From IMG/VR virus record IMGVR_UViG_3300037104_000191, positions 1 through 43,923 of that record: a stretch of DNA of 43,923 nt; one strand, given 5' to 3'. A program made the translations under genes and the position numbers. How positions within the stretch are numbered: position 1 is the first letter of the stretch; every line of letters begins with the position of its first letter. Below, in pieces: positions 17,321 through 25,558 of the stretch. This DNA is from a virus. The notes under the pieces were generated by a model. The model was not told the DNA's origin. It made no database searches and saw only the letters and a program-made list of their open reading frames with translations.

Positions 17321-18077
17321 AGGCTCTCTGAGATTCATACTTGTAGCTAGTCTGGTAATTATGCGTCACGTCTCCTGGAGTGACACCGTTTCCGAAAATA
17401 GCCCCGCTAGTTCTTAGATTAGAAATATCACTTTCACTCTGAACTAGATTGTCTACAATCTTATCCATAATGTCGATAATGCTATTAGGTCCTAGTAGAT
17501 GGGCCTTATAAGGTTTGATGGTAGCCTGGAAAGGGAAATCATTGTAATAGAACTTTTCAATAGCCTGCTGAAGATGGTTAATTTCTTTCTTGAAATCTTC
17601 AATCGGCTTATTATCGTTCTTCTCTACAATCTGCTTAATGATCAAACTAATAAAGACGACCAGTCTATTACCCTGGGCATTCTTAGCTCCAGCCAAAGCC
17701 TTCTTTAGGATACCATCTTGACTTGGATCGGATAGAAACTTACTAGAAGTGACTATCTTAGCGATATTCGACTTAGCTTCTGGATCTGTTTCATTATGGT
17801 ACTGAGCTGTCAATTGCTTCAGTATGTTTTTGATTTTATCTTCAAATACTATTAGTGCGTTAAAGGCGTCCTTGTCTACTGCACCCTTACGACTTAATTC
17901 ACTAATAGTCTTATCTGCAATTCTATTCAGAGCTGATCCAACTTCCTGGGTTCCTTCTAGGAAAGTTCTACGGGATATGCATTCTAATAGATGACTAGCG
18001 TACCCAATCTTCACTTTAGGCATTCTAGATTCTAGAATTGCTTTAGGAATCATGTCGCCAATATGATATGTCTTCAT
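17271..18077 (-). CDS. Hypothetical late protein, 268 aa
   Basis: This minus-strand gene starts at ATG 18077 with a conventional leader: a TAAATA late promoter on the minus strand (18100-18095) and AGAGGTGA before the ATG. The protein is mostly helical, lysine-rich, without membrane segments or recognisable catalytic motif. The late promoter indicates a structural or assembly role. It is divergent from the neck-protein gene, whose own late promoter lies 12 bp away on the other strand. Confidence 0.75.
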   Translation of the reverse strand: MKTYHIGDMIPKAILESRMPKVKIGYASHLLECISRRTFLEGTQEVGSALNRIADKTISELSRKGAVDKDAFNALIVFEDKIKNILKQLTAQYHNETDPEAKSNIAKIVTSSKFLSDPSQDGILKKALAGAKNAQGNRLVVFISLIIKQIVEKNDNKPIEDFKKEINHLQQAIEKFYYNDFPFQATIKPYKAHLLGPNSIIDIMDKIVDNLVQSESDISNLRTSGAIFGNGVTPGDVTHNYQTSYKYESQRAFMEAFAESLEYFARKR

Positions 18078-18094
18078 TCAATCACCTCTGAGTT

Positions 18095-18100
18095 TATTTA
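18095..18100 (-). promoter_or_regulatory. Minus-strand late-type promoter TAAATA with Shine-Dalgarno leader
   Basis: CTAAATA on the minus strand is followed by a predicted 12-nt leader carrying AGAGGTGA before ATG 18077. It stands back to back with the plus-strand late promoter at 18112. Confidence 0.6.
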
Positions 18101-18111
18101 GGTCAAAGTAC

Positions 18112-18117
18112 TAAATA
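18112..18117 (+). promoter_or_regulatory. Late-type promoter TAAATA, leaderless, for neck protein
   Basis: CTAAATA ends 5 nt before ATG 18123 with TCTGC between and no ribosome-binding site. Confidence 0.65.
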
Positions 18118-18122
18118 TCTGC

Positions 18123-18878
18123 ATGTTCATAACCAGAGATCAAGTAAAAGAATTGATATTATTGGAACTAGGTGCGCCGATGGTTGACATTAACTTGAAG
18201 TTGCTACCAGATGCTATTAGTCCAATGAACCATATGGATAAAGCTATCAATGAAACTTTGGAATTCTATTTCAGATATAACACCGACGAATCTGTTTATC
18301 AGACTTGGATTATGGTTCCAGCCGTTCCAAATCAATCAATATATAAGGTACCTCAGAATATAGAGAGTGTCGTTGAAGTATGGCCTTCCACTGGAGGCGT
18401 GTTACAGTCTCCATTCATGATGGTAGACACAAGTTCAATGGAAACACTAATAACATTGAATGCAAATTTCAATGAATGGGATATTGTATCATATACTGCA
18501 TCTAGATTGTTCATTGCTGATGTACAGAAGGCCGTTGGTGAACAGTTCTACCCTAAACTAATAGTAAATGCAAAAGGTGAAAAAGAATTGCACATTTTCC
18601 CACCACCAAGGGACACTGGATTCCCTAGAACTATTGTGGGTCGAGCTTATCGAAGAGCCGAACTAGGTAGCGTATATGGACATCCATTCTTCGTGAAAAT
18701 TGCAGCTGGTCTATTAATGATGATCTGGGGTCGATCTCTTGGTAAGTTCTCTAGGACGATGCCTGGAGGTGGAACTGTAAATGCAACCGACATTAAGAAT
18801 GACGGTAAGGAAATGTTCGAAGAATGGTTTACTATGCTGAAGAATGAGTCGGCTCCACCACTAGGTGCAGCCTACTAA
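18123..18878 (+). CDS. 13: Neck protein, gp13-like
   Basis: This 251-aa protein resembles the gp13 neck (head completion) family of T4-like phages. The N-terminal pattern VKELILLELGAP, then a short beta strand, then INETLEFYFRYNTDES corresponds to T4 gp13 VILRRLGAP followed by IQRALELYGEYHFDG. The C-terminus (FEEWFTMLKNESAPPLGAAY) corresponds to the EELYLLDPPFGILVG end. T4 gp13 is 309 aa. In T4, gp13 and gp14 close the packaged head for tail attachment. The start is leaderless behind CTAAATA. The identification is by remembered pattern, so moderate. Confidence 0.6.
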   Translation: MFITRDQVKELILLELGAPMVDINLKLLPDAISPMNHMDKAINETLEFYFRYNTDESVYQTWIMVPAVPNQSIYKVPQNIESVVEVWPSTGGVLQSPFMMVDTSSMETLITLNANFNEWDIVSYTASRLFIADVQKAVGEQFYPKLIVNAKGEKELHIFPPPRDTGFPRTIVGRAYRRAELGSVYGHPFFVKIAAGLLMMIWGRSLGKFSRTMPGGGTVNATDIKNDGKEMFEEWFTMLKNESAPPLGAAY

Positions 18879-19237
18879 TTCAAGACATTGAATTCCAGAA
18901 TATCGACGTAAAAAAAGTTTTCATCGATCTTAGAAAAGATAGTATATTTCCCTGAATTGCTTGCCATTTTTGGGTTTTTATGTTTACCGACGGTTAGATC
19001 AATAAGAAACTTTTCGAATTCTTCGGTAGAATTGACTTCAGCTTCGAAAGTATTTTTACGAGGCGAACCTTCTTCAACTATAGAAAATCCATTACCAGTA
19101 ACAAGAGTTTGAGTACTGTATAGAACCTTGAATTTCTTTACAGCTGCGGGCTTAGAAGACTTTAGTTCATTGGACGCTATCAGCCGATCTCTTACACTAT
19201 TAGCACTTTTACCTGTATAACCAGAAAGCTCTATCAT
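18875..19237 (-). CDS. Hypothetical protein, 120 aa, downstream of the sigma factor
   Basis: ATG 19237 directly follows the stop of the sigma-70-like gene, with GGAG 6 nt upstream, so it is the last gene of a three-gene minus-strand operon. The N-terminal 40 residues are basic (GKSANSVRDRLIASNELKSS), the rest mixed alpha/beta. Stop codons of this gene and the convergent neck gene overlap. Being next to a sigma gene, a transcription accessory role is possible, but no family is recognised. Confidence 0.65.
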   Translation of the reverse strand: MIELSGYTGKSANSVRDRLIASNELKSSKPAAVKKFKVLYSTQTLVTGNGFSIVEEGSPRKNTFEAEVNSTEEFEKFLIDLTVGKHKNPKMASNSGKYTIFSKIDENFFYVDILEFNVLN

Positions 19238-20470
19238 TTAAAACTCCAAATTAGAATGTGATTCCCATCCAGATGCGATAGAGTAAGCATCCAATAATGT
19301 CTTATTTCTTCCTAGAGCTTTCTTTAGATTAGTTAGTGCCTTTTTACGAATACGGTCGTATTCATTTGGCTGTATATTCAGATCGTTGATAATTTCTTCT
19401 TTACTCTTAACTTCACTAACATCATTCAAGCCGAAATGGTATTTGAGGTAGTATTGTTCCGCTATGTTTTCAACAGAGTCAACATAATCCTTAATAACTG
19501 AACGAAGCTGTTTGATCGTGTATGTATCAGACTCATCCAATATGCAAGTATCTATTAAATTATCCTCAAACGATACGTTAACCTGAGAATTACCCTTAGA
19601 ATCTTCGCTTGTTTCTCTCGGGTTGATGTCTATTTGGTAATACGCAAACGAAACATCAAGGTTAGATAGTCTAGAAACCTTCTTCTTCATGCGACTTATG
19701 ACTTCTTCTTCTGCAGGCTCTCTGTCAAATTCAGCCTTAAATTCCTTACGGATCTTCTCGACTTCTTTTAGCTGTTCTCTGACATTAACGGGAATCCTAA
19801 TGAGTGAATCCTTATCCGCAATAGCCCTATTGATCGAAGCCTTTATCCACTGTGAAGCGTATGTGCTGAACTTAATACCCAGGTTACAATTGAAGAGTTC
19901 AATTGCACGCCTCAACCCAATAGCACCTTCAGAAAATAAATCCTTAACCGTCAAATCTACAGTGTTTCTATATGAAGTTAGAATTCTCAATATTATTTTG
20001 AGGTTTGACAAATAAATCTTGTTAATGTGGTACTGTAGATCGTGGGTCAGTATTCTATTTACTGGATTATTGTTTCCCGCTTCTTCGTATGCAGTGTGGA
20101 CGCTACGATAGATGTCGTATGATATGTTAAATCCATCTAGCGTCGAGATCACTTCACCTCTAGACATGGTGTCCATGTTGGCGATCAAGGTGGTTGCATA
20201 TTTTAGATTATCGTCATATTCGTTAGCCGATGAAAACGAGTCTATCATGAATACTTCATGACCGTTATTGGAACTAACCATGTCTTTAACAAGAGTAATG
20301 AACTTGCTATACGACTCTTCAGTCTTTAGGCAGTTCTTGAAAAGTCTATTCTTAGTCGCGTTTATGTTCGAGAATATTAGAAATTCGTACTCTTTAGTCA
20401 AGATTGGGTTTTTAGCTACGGTTCCCTCCAATGAACTTTTTAGCTCATTGAATTCTACTTGAAAACTCAT
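19238..20470 (-). CDS. Full-length sigma-70-type RNA polymerase sigma factor
   Basis: This 410-aa protein carries clear sigma-70 regions 2 to 4: region 2 at residues about 152-222 (DLFSEGAIGLRRAIELF, KFSTYASQWIKASINRAIA), region 3 beginning IRIPVNVREQLKEVEKIRKE, and region 4 at about 318-388 (YYLKYHFGLND, then the helix-turn-helix KSKEEIINDLNIQPNEYDRI). An N-terminal ILTKEYEFLIFS segment may be region 1.2. This is far larger than T4 gp55 and keeps a region 4, which gp55 lacks, so it should recognise both -35 and -10 elements without a gp33-like partner. It has CGGAG 5 nt before ATG 20470 and is the second gene of a minus-strand operon driven by a host-type promoter at 21091-21118. Confidence 0.9.
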   Translation of the reverse strand: MSFQVEFNELKSSLEGTVAKNPILTKEYEFLIFSNINATKNRLFKNCLKTEESYSKFITLVKDMVSSNNGHEVFMIDSFSSANEYDDNLKYATTLIANMDTMSRGEVISTLDGFNISYDIYRSVHTAYEEAGNNNPVNRILTHDLQYHINKIYLSNLKIILRILTSYRNTVDLTVKDLFSEGAIGLRRAIELFNCNLGIKFSTYASQWIKASINRAIADKDSLIRIPVNVREQLKEVEKIRKEFKAEFDREPAEEEVISRMKKKVSRLSNLDVSFAYYQIDINPRETSEDSKGNSQVNVSFEDNLIDTCILDESDTYTIKQLRSVIKDYVDSVENIAEQYYLKYHFGLNDVSEVKSKEEIINDLNIQPNEYDRIRKKALTNLKKALGRNKTLLDAYSIASGWESHSNLEF

Positions 20471-20493
20471 CTAAACTCCGTTTCAGGGGGTTA

Positions 20494-21084
20494 TCAAAAC
20501 ACCGTCGGAAATATAGCCTCCATCAACTTCGTGAGGCCACCGAAGCGTAGACTCCCTGACTTATTATTAAGATAATTTAAGTTCTGGGCATCTGTCAACC
20601 CCATTATAAAAGCGGTGTCTATATACAAGGACACTATCTCAGAAATTCTCTCTTCAAAACTCAATTCTTCGCTATTAAAGGCTATCGGGTTGTCGAATCT
20701 TTCAGAAACGATCTGAAGAAATAGTGTAGTTGAATCTATTATACCTTGTTGCGTTTGTCCGTTATTCATGTTTATACTATCAACATCAACTATATCAACT
20801 TCTATATTATTACTGAGGCAATACTCTCTAAATGTATTAACGAAATATTCACAACCCCTAAGATATATATCTATTTGTTTATCAAATAGCTTACCGTATA
20901 TTTCATTTGATATTTTACTTTTATCTTCATCTGAAACAAATTCACTACATAAATTAACAATGAATTCTGATAGTTCGGCCTTTTCTTTTGAGAAATCAGC
21001 CCCTACTTGAGTCACTGCCATGGCTATTTTATTTGATGAGTCTACATACTGCTCATCGCTGATGGGTTCTTCATTAATGTCCAT
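20494..21084 (-). CDS. Hypothetical protein, 196 aa, first gene of the sigma operon
   Basis: ATG 21084 lies 6 nt after a minus-strand extended -10 (TGT-TACAAT), with no ribosome-binding site, so the start is probably leaderless. The protein is acidic and helical with no recognised motif (for example FEERISEIVSLYIDTAFIMG). It is followed after 23 bp by the sigma-70-type gene and is probably expressed with it before late transcription. Confidence 0.7.
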   Translation of the reverse strand: MDINEEPISDEQYVDSSNKIAMAVTQVGADFSKEKAELSEFIVNLCSEFVSDEDKSKISNEIYGKLFDKQIDIYLRGCEYFVNTFREYCLSNNIEVDIVDVDSINMNNGQTQQGIIDSTTLFLQIVSERFDNPIAFNSEELSFEERISEIVSLYIDTAFIMGLTDAQNLNYLNNKSGSLRFGGLTKLMEAIFPTVF

Positions 21085-21090
21085 AATAGA

Positions 21091-21118
21091 ATTGTAACAA
21101 TGAAAAGTGTGCGTTCAA
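21091..21118 (-). promoter_or_regulatory. Minus-strand host-type promoter TTGAAC-16-TACAAT with extended -10, leaderless
   Basis: On the minus strand, TTGAAC (21118-21113), a 16-bp spacer and TGT-TACAAT end 6 nt before ATG 21084. Start at the normal distance from a -10 hexamer would fall on the A of the ATG. It overlaps a plus-strand late promoter. Confidence 0.65.
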
Positions 21119-21124
21119 TAAATA
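21119..21124 (+). promoter_or_regulatory. Late-type promoter ATAAATA pointing to a GTG start
   Basis: AATAAATA lies 5 nt before GTG 21130, the same geometry as the other leaderless late promoters, and decides the start of the next gene. Confidence 0.5.
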
Positions 21125-21129
21125 TCGAT

Positions 21130-21741
21130 GTGCGCGATCTATTTGATGTAGTCATTATTAAGCATACTGGTCTAAGTGGAAGAGCCACTGAAGTGAACAG
21201 TATATCCTACAAGACTGTTGATTCAGCTACTTATTTGGATAGTATAGATTCACTTAACTATCCAATTAGATCCCCATATGGTACTAAACCTAAGAATGTA
21301 TCATATGAAAGTTGGGTTAAATTCAAATTAAGGATATATAGAAAATACAAGAAATGCTTAAACGGTACGTCATTACAATTACCTTGTTTCGAAGAAGATT
21401 GTACTGATTCACAGGTATATACTAAGGTTACTGATCTGAAACTATGGATAAAATTTCAATGTTTCAGTGGATATGATGTAAAATACGGATTTTCTACAAA
21501 TTATGTACCTCCTGTTAGAAGTGATAGTATCGTGGCAATCCACAACATAAAAGAAATACAAACACCTACATTTAACAATGAGTATTCAATAACAATACCA
21601 ATAGGTGATGGTGGTGAGATGTTGCTAGGTGAAATTGAAGACTATGAAAGCGACTTCTTTGTAAGTCAATTAACAGCTTTCAAGGGATGCCAATTTCAAA
21701 ATAGCATTATGAAGGTTGGAGTACACTACAACTTAGCTTAA
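21130..21741 (+). CDS. Hypothetical late protein, 203 aa
   Basis: The longest frame opens at ATG 21100, only 15 bp from the divergent minus-strand start and without a ribosome-binding site. GTG 21130 in the same frame lies exactly 5 nt after AATAAATA, matching the leaderless late pattern, so I prefer it; ATG 21100 would add MKSVRSINID. The protein is beta-rich with Tyr, Ser and Thr (GFSTNYVPPVRSDSIV) and a DGG near the C-terminus, as in virion proteins, but is not recognised. Its 3' end overlaps the convergent gene by 9 bp. Confidence 0.65.
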   Translation: MRDLFDVVIIKHTGLSGRATEVNSISYKTVDSATYLDSIDSLNYPIRSPYGTKPKNVSYESWVKFKLRIYRKYKKCLNGTSLQLPCFEEDCTDSQVYTKVTDLKLWIKFQCFSGYDVKYGFSTNYVPPVRSDSIVAIHNIKEIQTPTFNNEYSITIPIGDGGEMLLGEIEDYESDFFVSQLTAFKGCQFQNSIMKVGVHYNLA

Positions 21742-22986
21742 GTTGTCTTGCGTTCTTGCTGCAGATAGGTCAGTCTTAATCATCGACACATTACCTTGTA
21801 CCGTAATACTAGGTTCTGTGGATAGTAAAGATTTTCCAGTTGTCTGATTTATTTCCATTCCATTATTCAATAAAGACAAAACACCTTTTGATACTGTAGC
21901 CCTATTAATTCCAGACTGGAAAGCGCCAATGGCTTTCTCTTTGACCGAACCGCCTCCGATTCTATCAAGTTCATCATAAACTACCTTATTAGCCGCTACA
22001 AGGCCGTTTATAATTCCCATTAGGTATTCGTTAGTTGATGACTGCATGACACTAAAAAGGCCATCTGAGCCTCCAAGAACATCAATTAATGAATCTCGTA
22101 TAGCAGTTGCTAATGCAGTTCCTTTTCTTCTAACGTGTGTGGGCAAACCTTTAAGCGATTTTGCACCTACAGACTCCTCTAAGTCTCCGTATCCATTATC
22201 CTTTAGATGCTTATATATTTTATCTAATACGGTCTGACTGAAACAATCAGATACATTACTTGAACTACCAACATTTAATATCCCAAAATCGAATGGAAAT
22301 GAAGGTATTACACTAGTATTGAAAGTAACTGTAATTGTTTTGTTCAATAATGTACAAGTTTTAACATTTAAATATGCATTCTGATTAACTATTGACGTTA
22401 TTAATTGAAGAACTAGATTAATATCTACCTTTACCTCTGACAAATCAATATCTAACGCTAAACCCTTCTGGTATGGATCACCATACGGTAAAACCCATGC
22501 GAAACCCTTCGAAGCTAATGCTGCTTGTAGTGAATTGTAGTTGAATTGAAAAAGGTAATAGTCTCCAAATTTCCCATTCAACGCCGGATGAGTCTTAGTT
22601 AGCGTAGATGTAGCTGTTGGATTTGCAGTTGGAGTCGAACTTCCACTAAAGAAGCTAGAACCAGAATTAGTGTCTTGTGATTGCGATGCTGCTTCTAATC
22701 GCTTCACTGATATTGAATCGAAATCGAAAATAGGATTTAGTTCTTTAAGTTTGTTTAGTCCAATTAATGCTTGATCTTCAGGTCTAACATAAGCCTTGGC
22801 TAGTTTTGACCCATATGGTAGATAAACACTAATTGTATCCCAGAATGTATATATTTGTTCAGTTACATAAACACCTACAGGTATACTTAAAGAATTTTGT
22901 AGAGGGTAGTATATTAATTTTGTAGCATATTCTTTCTGAATAGTCTGCACAGTCTGATCAGAATCTAATGGTTTTACGAATGACAT
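21733..22986 (-). CDS. Hypothetical late virion protein, 417 aa
   Basis: ATG 22986 lies 5 nt after a minus-strand TAAATA (leaderless late promoter). The N-terminal 100 residues (PVGVYVTEQIYTFWDTISV) are followed by a Ser/Thr/Gln-rich linker at about 102-132 with several SGS and TPTAN elements, then a beta-rich domain and an Ala/Gly-rich C-terminus. No enzymatic motif is present. Late expression and composition suggest a structural protein; I cannot assign a T4 homologue. Confidence 0.75.
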   Translation of the reverse strand: MSFVKPLDSDQTVQTIQKEYATKLIYYPLQNSLSIPVGVYVTEQIYTFWDTISVYLPYGSKLAKAYVRPEDQALIGLNKLKELNPIFDFDSISVKRLEAASQSQDTNSGSSFFSGSSTPTANPTATSTLTKTHPALNGKFGDYYLFQFNYNSLQAALASKGFAWVLPYGDPYQKGLALDIDLSEVKVDINLVLQLITSIVNQNAYLNVKTCTLLNKTITVTFNTSVIPSFPFDFGILNVGSSSNVSDCFSQTVLDKIYKHLKDNGYGDLEESVGAKSLKGLPTHVRRKGTALATAIRDSLIDVLGGSDGLFSVMQSSTNEYLMGIINGLVAANKVVYDELDRIGGGSVKEKAIGAFQSGINRATVSKGVLSLLNNGMEINQTTGKSLLSTEPSITVQGNVSMIKTDLSAARTQDNLS

Positions 22987-22991
22987 GCTAG

Positions 22992-22997
22992 TATTTA
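22992..22997 (-). promoter_or_regulatory. Minus-strand late-type promoter TAAATA, leaderless
   Basis: TTAAATA on the minus strand, then CTAGC, then ATG 22986. No ribosome-binding site. It sits in the 25-bp gap after uvsW. Confidence 0.65.
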
Positions 22998-23011
22998 ACC
23001 TTTTACGCTAA

Positions 23012-24688
23012 TTATTCTTCTTCGACTTCTACTTCTTCTTTAGTATAAGTCAAATCTACACCTTCTAATTCTATACCATTGAATGAGAATGTCTTATCTA
23101 TTATGTGTATTTCCTGTGGATATTCTTCTTCATAGTAGAATTCTTCACGTTCATAGAAATGTCTAGAAAGGTTTGATCGGTATTCAACATCGTGTTTTAC
23201 CCTATTAGAGTAATACGTTTCTTCAATACAGTGGTGTAGATCGAAAATTCTTGCTGTGTTTTTAGTGGAATGTAATCTCAGACTACGTCCAATAGACTGT
23301 AAAATTAGAGTATATGATTTACAAGAAGACCCAAATATGACATTATGAAGGTTCTTCATATTCAATCCGGTTCCGAAAGTTCTATAGGTGGCTACTATAA
23401 TTATTCCAGATCTACCTTCCAGATCCTTTAATATATTTTCGCGCTCTTCCAGGCTGACTTTTCCATGTGCCATTCTAATTTCGAAATCAGGATGTAGAGT
23501 CTTTAGCATTTCTGCCATTTCGTCAACTTCTTTATTTGTGACGAATTTCATTAAGATAAGAGTATTTTCATCTTTTGTTATGATTCCATCTCTTATCATT
23601 GAATGAACAGCGTACTGCGAAGACTTAGTCAATCTAGACAGTTCATATTCTGAGTTTAATGGTATTTTTTTCTTCTTACACAGTTCTATCGTATATTTGT
23701 CATATGGTATTTGTACTTCAATTATACTAGCCTTAGATAGTTCACCCCTATCTATTAATTCTTTAGATGAAATGATTTGTCTAATGTCTCCGAAGTTACC
23801 TATGATTACTTTTTGGTTTAATAAATTTCTAGGTATAGTTCCAGTAAGTCCGTATCTATATTCAGCATTTGAACATGCACTAATGACCTTATTAATTACG
23901 GCATAATCATTCTTAGCCGTATGTAATTCATCTACAATGAGACATTCAAAACGCTTAAAGTATTCTTCAAACGCTTTCTTATCTAATAGAGTACCCATTG
24001 ACTGCCAAGTGCTGATCAATATAGGTTTTCTTATAGCTTCTTTCTTCTCTTTGACAGAAAAATCAGAATGGTACATTCCAACGTATTTGTCTACATCAGT
24101 CCATCCATAGTCGTCTCTAAAATTTCGGAATAACTGATTTACTAAGTTGATATTAGGTACTAGAATTAGAAAATTCATGTCAGATTTTATGATCCGCATG
24201 AAGAATCTAAGTATCATGTATATAGCTAAGCTCTTACCAGCTCCAGTAGCAGCTCTAAATGAGGATCTTTTATAAGCTAGAGATAACTCTAAAATTTTCT
24301 GCTGGTAATCTCTTGGAGTCAATCCAGATACATTACTAATAGCTCTACAGAATGATTGAATTAGTTCAGAATAATCAATGGTTGAAGTGAATGAAGTTAT
24401 TATTTCTGGATCTAATTCTACATTCCATCCAAATTGTCTAAGACTTTTAACAGCCTCTCTAACTAGACCCAATGGAATTAAACTAGGTAGTATTTTATAG
24501 AGCCTTATCTTTCCATCATACTTGGTGAATCGTCTTTTTTTAAACCTAGGGTCAAACATAAACCCTTCAGGTCTTAATGCAAATAGATTATCTAGAGTTA
24601 CATATGGACTTTGCTTGTATGGATCTTCTTCACTTGGACTCCAAATAACCTTTGCATATGAATTGTTTATTTTCTTAAAAATTACCAT
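23012..24688 (-). CDS. uvsW: UvsW-like superfamily 2 DNA/RNA helicase
   Basis: This 558-aa protein has the SF2 helicase motif set: Q-region LTPRDYQQKI, Walker A ATGAGKS (residues 147-153), motif II VDELHTA (about 252-258), motif III LTGTI (about 278-282), and C-terminal VATYRTFGTGLN and QSIGRSLRLH motifs. Length and N-terminal domain agree with T4 UvsW (587 aa in revised annotation), which unwinds branched structures and helps switch replication from origin to recombination mode. It follows uvsY with overlapping stop and start, the same neighbourhood as in T4, so the pair is likely one transcript. Confidence 0.9.
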   Translation of the reverse strand: MVIFKKINNSYAKVIWSPSEEDPYKQSPYVTLDNLFALRPEGFMFDPRFKKRRFTKYDGKIRLYKILPSLIPLGLVREAVKSLRQFGWNVELDPEIITSFTSTIDYSELIQSFCRAISNVSGLTPRDYQQKILELSLAYKRSSFRAATGAGKSLAIYMILRFFMRIIKSDMNFLILVPNINLVNQLFRNFRDDYGWTDVDKYVGMYHSDFSVKEKKEAIRKPILISTWQSMGTLLDKKAFEEYFKRFECLIVDELHTAKNDYAVINKVISACSNAEYRYGLTGTIPRNLLNQKVIIGNFGDIRQIISSKELIDRGELSKASIIEVQIPYDKYTIELCKKKKIPLNSEYELSRLTKSSQYAVHSMIRDGIITKDENTLILMKFVTNKEVDEMAEMLKTLHPDFEIRMAHGKVSLEERENILKDLEGRSGIIIVATYRTFGTGLNMKNLHNVIFGSSCKSYTLILQSIGRSLRLHSTKNTARIFDLHHCIEETYYSNRVKHDVEYRSNLSRHFYEREEFYYEEEYPQEIHIIDKTFSFNGIELEGVDLTYTKEEVEVEEE

Positions 24689-25266
24689 TGTAGCGTGTGC
24701 TTAATTCTCAATATATTTATTGCGTTACCTATTCTATATGACATAGAATCTATTCTAGCCATGGCTTTTTCAATTACTGAGAGAATAGCTTTTACATTAG
24801 CTATTTTCTCTTCCAATTCAATGTGTTCCACATTTATCACAATGAGGTTTCTTATTTCCTTGTCATTTATCAATAATCCATTATGTACATCTGGATTTCT
24901 CTTATATTCTTGTGTAATGGTAGATTCTAAAACTTCCAATTTCTTTTGGTTTAATGATAATGCTTTATTATATGTGTTGTATCTACGTAGCCACTTAGCT
25001 TCAGTTACATTTAATGAAGCATTGAAATTATATAGTAGATCTAAATCTTCAGGTACTGCAGTATCTTCTTCAAATTCAACCATTAAGTTAGTTACAGTTT
25101 CAGTCTGATGCATCTCAAACGTAGCTATGGACGATGTAGAGAATTTAGAGTTCACTGAGTCTGCAATCCCTAAACGAATCTCGTTGTATGAGGCTGGAGC
25201 TTTAAGTTCAGTCTCACTTCTTTCTGATTTTACAGGTCTAACTCTAGTTTTTTTCTGATCATCCAT
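24682..25266 (-). CDS. uvsY: UvsY-like recombination mediator
   Basis: Residues from about 95 onward match the T4 UvsY pattern: EAKWLRRYNTYNKALSLNQK corresponds to YSKWLNKHSSIKKEMLRIEA, followed by a TQEYKRN/DYYSG-like segment, a charged helix, and a C-terminal AMARIDSMSYRIGNAINIL corresponding to ALDAIKSRGFAIKHIQDM. T4 UvsY is 137 aa; this 194-aa version has an N-terminal extension of about 60 residues beginning with a basic stretch. UvsY loads UvsX onto gp32-coated ssDNA, and both partners are encoded in the window. The start is leaderless behind TGC-TAAAAT. Assignment also rests on adjacency to uvsW. Confidence 0.7.
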   Translation of the reverse strand: MDDQKKTRVRPVKSERSETELKAPASYNEIRLGIADSVNSKFSTSSIATFEMHQTETVTNLMVEFEEDTAVPEDLDLLYNFNASLNVTEAKWLRRYNTYNKALSLNQKKLEVLESTITQEYKRNPDVHNGLLINDKEIRNLIVINVEHIELEEKIANVKAILSVIEKAMARIDSMSYRIGNAINILRIKHTLQW

Positions 25267-25272
25267 ATCTAT

Positions 25273-25281
25273 ATTTTAGCA
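25273..25281 (-). promoter_or_regulatory. Minus-strand extended -10 promoter TGC-TAAAAT, leaderless, for uvsY-uvsW
   Basis: On the minus strand TGCTAAAAT ends 6 nt before ATG 25266 with ATAGAT between, so the transcript should begin at the ATG. No convincing -35 was seen. Confidence 0.6.
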
Positions 25282-25343
25282 TTCTTTTTAGATTCATATT
25301 AGAGTTGAGTTCTCTTATGCAACTCCTGCACTGGAGAAAGTAT

Positions 25344-25445
25344 AGTCTTTTTGATTTTTGTTTTAGCTTCATTTTAAAAGACTGTTTTTAGTCTCTTATA
25401 GTCTTTTTGAGCCTGTAATAGACTATTTTTAGACTGTTATAGTCT
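25344..25445. repeat. Cluster of seven AGTCT/AGACT pentamers
   Basis: AGTCT occurs at 25344, 25390, 25400 and 25441 and its complement AGACT at 25379, 25420 and 25431, several with attached T-runs. Two pairs form inverted repeats: 25379-25394 (6-nt spacer) and 25431-25445 (5-nt spacer). Such density is far above chance for a 5-mer. Confidence 0.75.
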
Positions 25446-25534
25446 CTCGCAGGCGCACCCCCTCCCATTCCCCCTAACCCCATTCCCAACATTTTGAGTT
25501 TTGTTGGAAGGTTAGAAGTACTTGTCCCCGCATA

Positions 25535-25558
25535 CGTTAACTTTAAACTCAGTTAACG
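25535..25558. repeat. Inverted repeat CGTTAAC/GTTAACG
   Basis: Perfect 7-bp arms separated by 10 bp, in the non-coding region. It could be an operator or hairpin. Confidence 0.6.
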
